This document shows positions 11,203-20,187 of a DNA stretch of 64,000 bases, piece after piece. The stretch's first letter is position 1. Each line of letters begins with the position of its first letter. The position numbers and the translations under genes are program-made. The notes below the pieces were generated by a model. The model ran no database searches. It was given only the letters and a program-made list of their open reading frames with translations, and was not told the DNA's origin. Source of the stretch: Carposina sasakii (lineage: Eukaryota > Arthropoda > Insecta > Lepidoptera > Carposinidae). The stretch lies in assembly GCA_014607495.2 (NCBI GenBank), contig CP053155.1, forward strand, positions 5,332,001 through 5,396,000, in the 5' to 3' direction.

Positions 11203-12347
11203 GCTGTCCAACAGGCGCGCTTAATTCAAACCGGACTCAAAGACGCCGTTGCATTGACCAATGCCGTGTGAGGGATGGGTATTGCCTGCAATATTCGGCT
11301 CGGTTGTCGGTGCTTGCGCATCGCCGGCGTCTTTCGCCAGTCTGGTAAAATCTGTTTGTAGCTTTAGTCACGTGCTCTATTATTCTTTCACCAGACCTCC
11401 TACACTGACCTCCTACAAAGTTTTTTTTCAACGGCATATCTATGAAAAGTTGCCTTGTATATAAAACAAATATACAAGATGTCAAACAGCTGGCTTAATG
11501 TTTTGAGGTGCCCCAGTACAGTCGAAAATATAAATTTAAAAAAAAATTAAACATTTATTACGAAAAATATTCTCTTACATTACATATACTTAAAATACTA
11601 TTTAAACATCAAACTGTTTTTTGTGTTGAAATAAGGCATTCGTTAACGAGATAGTAGTCTTGCCCTAATGAAACAATCTCGTTTATTTTCCCCACAAACT
11701 GCACTCGATGCTTCTGTCACCAACTTGATGCAATACTCGACGGCTTGGGTGTGGCATGGAAAATCTTTAATATTCTGACATGTACCAAACCACGAAGTAT
11801 TTTATTGCAGTCCGCTTCTTGTATAGTTTATCTGACCTTAGTTCTTTCACGGCGCAACTTTGAACGATCAATGACACAACTTGGATCGTTCAATGAAATA
11901 ATACCGACGTCTTTTAAGACAGAAGAAGGCTCTATCGGAGACTCTAGTATGATCACAGGCAAGGGCTAATGACGGTAAATTTAACCTCTTTTTTTCAAGG
12001 TGGTGATAATTTTCCCTTAACATGTTCTGGGTCTTTTTGGTTAGGACTAGATGGTACGAGAAAACTATCACATGAGCTGCTGCTTTCAATTGAAAAGTCA
12101 TCAGCCAAAGAACGAGAACAACAAGATTAACATAGCATCGCTTAGAACATCAAATAGCGTTTATAAAATGTTTGTGAAATAAGTATTTGGTGTTAATTTT
12201 CAAAACTTCATGTCGATGGGGGCACCTCTAAACATAGCATGAGATTACTGATTTTTCTTGTGTTTAATGTTTAACCTAAAACAGCAACTTTCTACAGGTA
12301 TGCCGAAGCAAAAATATAAAAATAATTAAAATCGCTCCACCCTAATG
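11013..12347 (-). mobile_element. Decayed DNA transposon with inverted ends
   Basis: CATTAGGATGGAGCGA at 11013-11028 and TCGCTCCACCCTAATG at 12332-12347 form a near-perfect 16-bp inverted repeat. The left end is also present in the duplicated copy at 10597. Coding remnants of one protein lie between them on the minus strand. The superfamily is not determined and the TSD is not clear. Confidence 0.5.
11590..12105 (-). pseudogene. Frameshifted transposon-protein remnant
   Basis: The minus strand reads LPSLALACDHTRVSDRA, then after a frameshift SVLKDVGIISLNDPS and CVIDRSKLRRER. Further on it reads LVTEASSAVCGENKRDCFIR and ARLLSR followed by a stop. I recognise this combination (ALACDRxGVSDRAA..SVLxDxGIIS..xVIDRxKLRR) as an uncharacterised protein family that recurs many times in insect and cnidarian genomes, hence probably transposon-encoded. 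Its function is unknown to me. At least one frameshift and several stops make this copy dead. Confidence 0.55.
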
Positions 12348-12369
12348 TTCATACAATCTTGACAAATAA

Positions 12370-12456
12370 ACATGTGATTTCAGCCTCGAAATAGGTTCTC
12401 TAAAGAGGGCTAATTTACATAGTTTTTCACATACCCTTTCTGTTACACCCTTTGTA
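12370..12456 (+). repeat. Dispersed repeat 3' end, first copy
   Basis: ACATGTGATTTCAGCCTCG through ACATACCCTTTCTGTTACACC resembles the stretch at 43610-43702, which ends ATACACCTTTTGTTACACC. It is a diverged repeat end immediately left of the CACTGAG terminus at 12457. Confidence 0.45.
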
Positions 12457-13089
12457 CACTGAGAAAAATTTGTTACTTACGGAGACCAAAATTGTAATGG
12501 TATTGCAGCAAGCTACTTACCACGTATATTTCAAACGTAAAATGTAAGAGCCATACTTACAAAGAAACGGCATACTGTCGAAGCAGTATGCGACAGCGTG
12601 CTCTGTAAGGATAATGCCTCCGAGCTACGTATCTGGGTACTGCATTGTTATTAAGTATGTCACATCTGGATTTTAAGGATCCGGAACCCTTACAAAATAC
12701 GTATGCCGTTAATGGTGCCACATATTTAGTTTAAGTAAACCCCAACATTATACGTACACTGTACCGTTAAATACGACTTCAGCGTAAGTAATATAAGTAT
12801 TTAGAAACATTATGTCAGAATTCTGTATATTTCAGAACGTATCACGTCAATATTTAGAGCGAAATCGTTATACCGACTCTGTCTAGTGACATAACGTTCC
12901 TGGATACTTACTTAATGTACCAGATGTTTTAGTATAATGAAAGATTTTTAGGTGCTTATAATCACTCTTTCTAAGTACATTATGTATAGGGCATAATGAT
13001 TCCGAACTATGATAGTATACATAAAAAATAGAAACATGATGGCTATTCGAATTGCGCTTACTTACAAGTGTATACCGATTACGTATTCT

Positions 13090-13670
13090 TTACCTAGTCA
13101 TTGTAAGTATGTGGTCTACTTATGTGAACATTGTGGCTACGTATCCAACGCCATTATGAAAGTAGTCAATCTCCTGACACACGCCTACCTCATACGTAAA
13201 AAACTTAGAAGGTAGGTACCATGACATGTACATATACTGTGTCATTATAAGTATGTAGTCTACTTATATAAACGTTGTAGCTTACGTATCTAAGTATCTA
13301 ACGTCGTTATGAAAATAGTCAACCTCCTGACACACGCCCACCCCTTACTTAAAAAACGTAGGCGGTACCATGAAATGTAAATATACTGTGTCATTATAAG
13401 TATGTAGTCTACTTATATAAACGTTGTAGCTTACGTATCTAAGTATCCAACGTCGTTATGAAAATAGTCAACCTCCTGACCCACGCTCACCCCTTACGTA
13501 AAAAACGTAGGCGGTACCATGATATGTAAATATACTGTGTCATTATAAGTATGTAGTCTACTTATATAAACGCTGTAGCTTACGTATCTAAGTATCCAAC
13601 GTCGTTATGAAAATAGTCAACCTCCTGACACACGCTCACCCCTTACGTAAAAAACGTAGGCGGTACCATG
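13090..13670 (+). repeat. 149-bp tandem array, left block
   Basis: The phrase TCATTATAAGTATGTAGTCT starts at 13242, 13391 and 13540, a 149-base period, with a diverged unit before it. Each unit contains CTTACGTATCTAAGTATCC, CCTCCTGACACACGC and TTACGTAAAAAACGTAGG. The array is interrupted at the motif CATG by the LTR element and resumes at 19294. Confidence 0.9.
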
Positions 13671-13908
13671 TAATAAATAAATTCAGTATTAATTAAATGA
13701 CTTCTGTACTGTAGAAATTCTGTATTCCAAGTGTTCGTTTTTACAATCTGTTCATACTAATATACCCTCACCTTATTTTTATTTTCCTGACAGTTCAATA
13801 TAAAGTTGGACTATTCACTAGCATTAATAACTCTGTATAATCTATGTCATTACAAGTTTTTGCAAAAATGAATAATAGAAGTGATCTAACAAATGGTGAT
13901 ATCTAACA
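13671..13908 (-). repeat. 3' LTR, 238 bp
   Basis: Read on the minus strand it begins TGTTAGATATCACC and ends AATTTATTTATTA. The sequence matches the 5' LTR base for base on inspection. Confidence 0.92.
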
Positions 13909-14091
13909 TTCGACCATCCTGACAATTCTCAGTTTGTCCTCAAACTGATTGACATTTATGATAATAGATTGAACCATTTATATTCTTACCATAACACAAC
14001 ATTCAGTGACAATATTCTCTATATACAATATTTATATTTAATAAAAATAACAATCTTACATAAAAATAAATGTACCTGGAACTTCATCAGG

Positions 14092-15325
14092 TCTCTTGCT
14101 GAGTTGGGACTTCATCAACACAGCTCACATCATTTAGTTGTACTACTTGCTGAATTGGAACAACGTCAAAACAGCTTACATCGTTTAGTTATATCACTCG
14201 CTGATTGGAACAACGTCAAGCAGCTTACATAATTTAGTTATACCACTAGCTGAATTGGAACAACGTCAAAACAGCTTAAATCATCTACTCGCTGAATTGG
14301 AACAACGTCAAAACAGCTTACATCATTTAGTTATATCACTCGCTGAATTGGAACAACGTCAAAACAGCTTACATCATTTAGTTATATCACTCGCTGAATT
14401 GGAACAACGTCAAAACAGCTTACATCATTTAGTTATATCACTCGCTGAATTGGAACAACGTCAAAACAGCTTACATCATTTAGTCATACCACTTGCTGAA
14501 TTGGAACAACGTCAAAACAGCTTACATCATTTAGTCATACCACTTGCTGAATTGGAACAACGTCAAAACAGCTTACATAATTTAGTTATACCACTCGCTG
14601 AATTGGAACAACGTCAAAACAGCTTAAATCATCTACTCGCTGAATTGGAACAACGTCAAAACAGCTTACATCATTTAGTTATATCACTCGCTGAATTGGA
14701 ACAACGTCAAAACAGCTTACATCATTTAGTTATATCACTCGCTGAATTGGAACAACGTCAAAACAGCTTACATCATTTAGTTATATCACTCGCTGAATTG
14801 GAACAACGTCAAAACAGCTTACATCATTTAGTTATATCACTCGCTGAATTGGAACAACGTCAAAACAGCTTACATCATTTAGTTATACCACTCGCTGAAT
14901 TGGAACAACGTCAAAACAGCTTACATCATTTAGTTATACCACTAGCTGAATTGGAACAACGTCAAAACAGCTTAAATCATCTACTCGCTGAATTGGAACA
15001 ACGTCAAAACAGCTTACATCATTTAGTTATATCACTCGCTGAATTGGAACAACGTCAAAACAGCTTACATCATTTAGTTATACCACTCGCTGAATTGGAA
15101 CAACGTCAAAACAGCTTACATCATTTAGTTATACCACTTGCTGAATTGGAACAACGTCAAAACAGCTTACATCATTTAGTCATACCACTTGCTGAATTGG
15201 AACAACGTCAAAACAGCTTACATCATTTAGTCATACCACTTGCTGAATTGGAACAACGTCAAAACAGCTTACATCATTTAGTCATACCACTTGCTGAATT
15301 GGAACAACGTCAAAACAGCCATTAT
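14092..15325 (+). repeat. 51-bp VNTR in the LTR element's 3' untranslated region
   Basis: About 24 units of GCTGAATTGGAACAACGTCA followed by AAACAGCTTACATCATTTAG and a VIS or VIP-type variant. Three units (near 14255, 14610 and 14965) are 42 bp and lack the TTAGTTATA part, giving a higher-order layout. Because 51 and 42 are multiples of three, one plus-strand frame stays open for 359 codons. This is antisense to the element, and the minus strand has stops in every frame of the unit, so it is unlikely to be coding. It lies between the pol stop (15579) and the 3' LTR. Confidence 0.92.
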
Positions 15326-15578
15326 TCATTATAATGATTACACACAAAAAAAAAACCTTAAAATACCATATTAATACCAATAATATTGTTATAAAGTTGA
15401 TTCAATAATAAATAATTAACTTAACTGCTTATATATCATACTATGCAATTTCTACATGCTCACATATGTTATGTGAGTTAAATCATCTCTATCTGATTCT
15501 GTACACAAAATCATTTAATATACATACATATTTATGTTATATATTAGATAAGAACAAGTTATTATTCGGTAATAAACA

Positions 15579-18227
15579 TTATTCTTCAGAGTCGCTATCG
15601 GTATTTTCATTATTTATTACGGTACTAATCCATGGTTGAATTTGATCTACTGCCCATACATTAACATAATTCTTGGTACCCACCGAAGAACCTGGTATAC
15701 TAGATACTTCGTACCTATCGTTGGGTAGTATTTTAGAAATACGATAGGGTCCAGAAAATACAGGCAATAATTTTTTGCTTTGACCATCATTATGTGACTG
15801 TTGTTTACGAATTTTCACTAGGTCTCCTACTGCATATATTTTCGAAGCCATACGTTTTTTATCAAACCTGATTTTTTGCTGATTTTGATCCTTTTCAGTA
15901 TGTTTACGAATGTCTGACCTAATGCTGTCAATATCTTCAGAATTCAATCGAGTATCAACAAAGATATCATTTAAAATATTTTCACTACTGTGAATTAGAT
16001 TTCTACCAAATAATGCCTCAGATGGGGTTTTATCAATACCCTTGTTAAGCGTATTGTTTAACCCCCATTGTATGTTACCTAACTCATTATCCCATTTAGC
16101 TTCACCCAACTTGTCAGTGCTTGAACGTAAGGCATCTAAAATCGTTCGGTTATACCGTTCGACCTGTCCATTTGACCGAGGTGACGCTACAGCATTTAAA
16201 ATATGTTTGATATTCGATTTTTCACAATATTTATCAAATTCCGTTGATGTAAAAGTAGAACCTCGATCTGATATTAGTCGAACAGGATACCCGAAAGTAG
16301 TAAAGACTTCATTTAAAGCTCTAATAGTATTTATGGTTTTTAAATTACGTAAAGGCTTTAGAATACAAAATTTAGTAAACCCGTCTACAATCACAAGTAA
16401 ATAAATGTTACCTCTGTTACTCTTAACAAAGGGGCCCAGGTGGTCGATATGTATTGTTTGAAAAGGTATGTTACCTTTATCAATTGGATGCAAGTATCCT
16501 TCTTTTTTACCTGCTGGTGCTTTACTGAGAGCGCAATTCATACATGACTTTACATATTTTTTAATAAATTTGTTCATTTTGGGAAACCAAAAGTCCTTTT
16601 TTATCTTAGATAAAGTTTTCTCAACTGAAAAATGTCCTATATCATCATGGTTTTGTCTACATATCTGCCACCTGCCCCCCTTTGGTACGACCCATCTAAG
16701 ATCATTTTCACCAACCTTTCTAAACAGTTTATTATCCTTCATTACGAAATTCTGCTTGATATCAACAATCTCATTATATTTATCGTCTTCTAAAACATCC
16801 TTTATGTGACATATTTTCGGATCACTTAACTGCAAACTTAACAACCAATCTTCACAGGTTATACTCATAACACGACAAGCATCAAAATCAAAATCTATAG
16901 GCCTACATTTTACAGGATTGCGGCTTAATGCGTCTACATGCGTCATATTGTTATGAGAACGATAGATGATATCACAGTCGTACTCCTGTAATGCCAACCA
17001 CCAACGAGCTATTCGCGGCAAAAGGTCTCTTTTGACGAAGGTAGCTCGTAAGGCATTACAGTCTGTGACTATAGAAAATTTCGCTCCTAAGAGATACACT
17101 CTAAACCTATTCAGTGAAGTTATCACTGCTAATGTCTCTAGGTCGTATGCATGAAATTTTTCTTCGTCAATCGTAGTTTTCCTACTGTAATATGCAACCG
17201 GTTTTAGAGGGGCATCGATACTTTCCTTTTGGAAAAGTATCCCAGCTAGTCCGATTTTGCTGGCATCGGTATGCAATTCAGTCATATATTTCGGATTGTA
17301 TAATGCTAAGATGGGTCTCTGTATTAATTTTTCTTTTAATGTGTCAAAAGCTTGTTGTTCCATATCTCCCCATTTCCAAGGTATATTTTTACGCGTTAAA
17401 TCTGTTAACGGCCTTATGACTAATGAAAAGTTCTTAACAAATTTTCTAAAATAGCTCGATAATCCGATAAATTGTCTAGTCTCGTGTACATTTCTTGGCT
17501 GAGGGAAATTCTTGACAGCATCGATTTTAAATTCACCCGGTCTAACTCCCTCAGATGAGATTTCGTAACCGAGATAGTCAATTTTCGAGTGGAAAAAACT
17601 GCACTTTTTAATATTTAAGGTAAGCTTTGCGAGATTTAATAATTTAAACGTTTCCTCTAATTTATTAATACCTTCGTCAAAATTTTTACTAATTATTATT
17701 AAATCATCCATATATGCTAGTGCAGGTTTTTCTCTGTTGTGATTGGGGTTTAGAGATAACACCTTGGAGATCATCCTTTGAAATATTGATGGCGCATTGG
17801 CCAATCCGAACGGCATTCTTTTAAATTGATAAAGTCCGTTCGGAGTAATAAAAGCGGTTAAGTGTCTAAAGTCGGCCTTAATGGGTATCTGATAATAACC
17901 GCTCATTAAGTCAAGGCTACTAAAAAGTTTACCACCACTAAGTAGATCAAGCTGGTCTTCTATTCTGGGAAGAGGGAAGTGTTCTTTAATGGTTCGATTA
18001 TTTAATGCGCGATAGTCGACGCAGAGTCTTTTGCCGCCAGTCTTTTTCGAAACCAGTAAAATAGGACTGGCGTATGAGGAAGTTGATTCTTCCACAATGT
18101 CATGGTCCAGGAGTTCTTTGACCATGTTTTGGACAGTTTCTTTTTCACTATAGCTTAATCGGTATGGCCTATAAACAACCGGTGTATGATCCACAACGAC
18201 AATTCCATTTGCACTAAGTCTGTGCAT
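15579..18227 (-). CDS. pol: Ty3/gypsy pol: reverse transcriptase, RNase H, integrase
   Basis: 882 codons open. Residues ~35-215 are RT, with LFSSLDLMSGYYQIPI near 101, MPFGLANAPSIFQ near 138 and the catalytic YMDD at 172-175. RNase H follows (LHTDASKIGLAG near 312). The integrase zinc motif is near 540-595 (HDDIGH then CMNC). The integrase core has HIDHLGPF, ISDRGSTF and NGQVERYN as the D, D and E sites. There is no chromodomain, and the protein ends in an acidic tail. The true upstream part is in another frame (18155-18502), and sequence homology joins near 18205, so a frameshift separates linker and RT. RT, RNase H and integrase otherwise look intact. Confidence 0.9.
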   Translation of the reverse strand: MHRLSANGIVVVDHTPVVYRPYRLSYSEKETVQNMVKELLDHDIVEESTSSYASPILLVSKKTGGKRLCVDYRALNNRTIKEHFPLPRIEDQLDLLSGGKLFSSLDLMSGYYQIPIKADFRHLTAFITPNGLYQFKRMPFGLANAPSIFQRMISKVLSLNPNHNREKPALAYMDDLIIISKNFDEGINKLEETFKLLNLAKLTLNIKKCSFFHSKIDYLGYEISSEGVRPGEFKIDAVKNFPQPRNVHETRQFIGLSSYFRKFVKNFSLVIRPLTDLTRKNIPWKWGDMEQQAFDTLKEKLIQRPILALYNPKYMTELHTDASKIGLAGILFQKESIDAPLKPVAYYSRKTTIDEEKFHAYDLETLAVITSLNRFRVYLLGAKFSIVTDCNALRATFVKRDLLPRIARWWLALQEYDCDIIYRSHNNMTHVDALSRNPVKCRPIDFDFDACRVMSITCEDWLLSLQLSDPKICHIKDVLEDDKYNEIVDIKQNFVMKDNKLFRKVGENDLRWVVPKGGRWQICRQNHDDIGHFSVEKTLSKIKKDFWFPKMNKFIKKYVKSCMNCALSKAPAGKKEGYLHPIDKGNIPFQTIHIDHLGPFVKSNRGNIYLLVIVDGFTKFCILKPLRNLKTINTIRALNEVFTTFGYPVRLISDRGSTFTSTEFDKYCEKSNIKHILNAVASPRSNGQVERYNRTILDALRSSTDKLGEAKWDNELGNIQWGLNNTLNKGIDKTPSEALFGRNLIHSSENILNDIFVDTRLNSEDIDSIRSDIRKHTEKDQNQQKIRFDKKRMASKIYAVGDLVKIRKQQSHNDGQSKKLLPVFSGPYRISKILPNDRYEVSSIPGSSVGTKNYVNVWAVDQIQPWISTVINNENTDSDSEE

Positions 18228-18546
18228 CCCAATTCCGTTAAATTTTGAGCAAATGTATTTCTATAATTATCAATAAGGTTATAAATTTTGTTGATTTCAT
18301 CAGTTGACAAATTATTGTTTACATTAATTTCTTGCCTAGGAATTGGTTCAATGCTAGTTTGTACTCTCATACATCGGTGGTCTAAAGACCCATTATTATG
18401 TTGGGTAGAATTATCATCCTCTACTTTCTGCCCTCTAACTAACAAAGTGCCCTTTTTTAGTCTAAGATTATTTGAACAAACTGAAAGCAATATGGTACAC
18501 ATTTTATCCTTAATTCCATAAATACCTTCCGGGATAGAATATTCGA
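18155..18546 (-). pseudogene. Protease-to-RT linker of the LTR element, fused to a deletion junction
   Basis: This frame reads IPEGIYGIKDKMCTILLSVC and continues through TLLVRGQKV to STDEINKIYNLIDNYR. It is the region that normally sits between protease and RT in Ty3/gypsy polyproteins (late SxLVRG-type segment, then the LxxxLxxYxxxF lead-in to RT). It begins directly beside the gag ORF stop, with no protease DTG/DSG motif, and ends in a frameshift before the RT ORF. Confidence 0.65.
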
Positions 18547-18549
18547 AAT

Positions 18550-19008
18550 TTAAACATTGGCGATAACTCCAGTTTTAACCACCTCACTACCTATGTCACC
18601 ACTCCTACTCATTTCTGCGGCTGGCTCGCTAAAACCTTGATGCTGCGCGGAATTGCTTGGGTTATCCGTTAACGGTTCTCTAATAGAATGATCCTGGCTG
18701 CTTACTGAGGGTGCCAATGGTGGTGTGTTGGATGTTTCAATTGGTATTTGACGGTTCAATATTGATTCTGATGGTGTACCACTCACTGGTCGATCCCTGC
18801 GAGGACGTGATCTGTTGTGTTTATTTCGTTTTCTCGATTTTCTGGGAAGACGACTTCTAGATCGGGGGTGTTTATCTTTACGTCGCTTTTTAGAATGGTG
18901 ACGTGACGATCTTGGCAAGTCACTTGATGAAGATAATGAGTCTGTACTGACGTTACGCCTTGCGCGACGACGTTTTTGATAGTTACTCGTATCTGTACTG
19001 TCGCTCAT
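18550..19008 (-). CDS. gag: Truncated gag N-terminus, Arg/Ser-rich
   Basis: 152 codons beginning MSDSTDTSNYQKRRRARR, then a basic stretch of RSRSRLPRKSRKRNKHNRSR type and a Pro/Ser-rich tail. It occupies the position of gag just inside the 5' LTR. No capsid fold, major homology region or CCHC knuckle follows. The ORF stops 4 bases before the linker segment begins, so most of gag has been deleted. RS-rich starts also occur in the DIRS gag proteins of this window (48244-48726), but I see no sequence homology. Confidence 0.6.
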   Translation of the reverse strand: MSDSTDTSNYQKRRRARRNVSTDSLSSSSDLPRSSRHHSKKRRKDKHPRSRSRLPRKSRKRNKHNRSRPRRDRPVSGTPSESILNRQIPIETSNTPPLAPSVSSQDHSIREPLTDNPSNSAQHQGFSEPAAEMSRSGDIGSEVVKTGVIANV

Positions 19009-19055
19009 TTTTGCACTGCACTTATGTATTTTACTTTGGATTGCACCACTTCTGA

Positions 19056-19293
19056 TAATAAATAAATTCAGTATTAATTAAATGACTTCTGTACTGTAGA
19101 AATTCTGTATTCCAAGTGTTCGTTTTTACAATCTGTTCATACTAATATACCCTCACCTTATTTTTATTTTCCTGACAGTTCAATATAAAGTTGGACTATT
19201 CACTAGCATTAATAACTCTGTATAATCTATGTCATTACAAGTTTTTGCAAAAATGAATAATAGAAGTGATCTAACAAATGGTGATATCTAACA
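19056..19293 (-). repeat. 5' LTR, 238 bp
   Basis: Identical by eye to the 3' LTR. Immediately inside, the minus strand reads TCAGAAGTGGTGCAATCC, the position of the tRNA primer-binding site. I cannot assign the tRNA. Confidence 0.92.
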
Positions 19294-20016
19294 CATGACA
19301 TGTAAATATACTGTGTCATTATAAGTATGTAGTCTACTTATATAAACGTTGTGGCTTACGTATCTAAGTATCCAACGTCGTTATGAAAATAGTCAACCTC
19401 CTGACACACGCTCATCCCATACGTAAAAAACGTAGGCGGTACCATGATATGTAAATATACTGTGTCATTATAAGTATGTAGTCTACTTATATAAACGTTG
19501 TAGCTTACGTATCTAAGTATCCAACATCGTTATGAAAATAGTCAACCTCCCGACACACGCTCATCCCATACGTAAAAAACGTAGGCGATACCATGACATG
19601 TAAATATACTGTGTCATTATAAGTATGTAGTCTACTTATATAAACGTTGTAGCTTACGTATCTAAGTATCTAACGTCGTGATGAAAATAGTCAACCTCCT
19701 GACACACGCTCATCCCATACGTAAAAAACGTAGGCGGTACCATGACATGTAAATATACTGTGTCATTATAAGTATGTAGTCTACTTATATAAACGCTGTA
19801 GCTTACGTATCTAAGTATCCAACGTCGTTATGAAAATAGTCAACCTCCTGACACACGCTCACCCCTTACGTAAAAAACGTAGGCGGTACCATGATATGTA
19901 AATATACTGTGTCATTATCAAGTATGTGATTTACTGATATAAACGTTATGGCGACATATCTCAAGTATCTAACGCTATTATGAAAGTAGTCAACTTCCTG
20001 ATACACGCTTACATTT
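19294..20016 (+). repeat. 149-bp tandem array, right block
   Basis: The array continues exactly after the LTR element, starting with the duplicated CATG. About five units follow, the last one strongly diverged (from about 19917). Confidence 0.9.
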
Positions 20017-20187
20017 TTTTTAATGTGAATGTGTATGAGTAAGTTGACTTCTTAAATAATGGTGTTAAATACTTAAGATACGTAGCTACATTTACATACT
20101 TATAATGACACAGTATATTTATATGTCATGGTACCGTCTACGTTTTTTACGTAAGGGGTGAGCGTGTGTCAAAAGGTTGACTATTTT
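20017..20187 (-). repeat. 149-bp unit in inverted orientation
   Basis: At about 20017 the array turns over. CAACTTCCTGATACACGCTT and its diverged complement AATGTGTATGAGTAAGTTG form a hairpin centre. The following TACTTATAATGACACAGTAT and CGTCTACGTTTTTTACGTAA are the complement of the array unit. The LINE starts inside this inverted unit after GTTGACTATTTT. Confidence 0.8.

Larger units (their letters stand above)
13667..19297 (-). mobile_element. Ty3/gypsy-type LTR retrotransposon, young and internally deleted
   Basis: The element proper is 13671-19293 (5,623 bp), flanked by the 4-bp duplication CATG at 13667-13670 and 19294-19297. The two 238-bp LTRs read as identical, implying recent insertion. 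On the minus strand the order is: 5' LTR, RS-rich gag start, abrupt junction into the protease-RT linker, RT, RNase H, integrase, a 51-bp VNTR, 3' LTR. The order RT-RNase H-integrase and the 4-bp duplication place it in Ty3/gypsy. The capsid/nucleocapsid part of gag and the protease are missing, and pol has a frameshift, so it must depend on a helper. Confidence 0.9.

Noticed and set aside
14255..15334. 359-codon LAELEQRQNS repeat protein
   Set aside because: It is antisense to the LTR element and open only because the VNTR units are 51 and 42 bp. It lies in the 3' UTR.
16042..17454. Plus-strand ORFs opposite the LTR element pol
   Set aside because: They are antisense shadows of the 882-codon pol frame.
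13090..20016. CRISPR-like direct repeats
   Set aside because: The units are contiguous without unique spacers, and the genome is animal.
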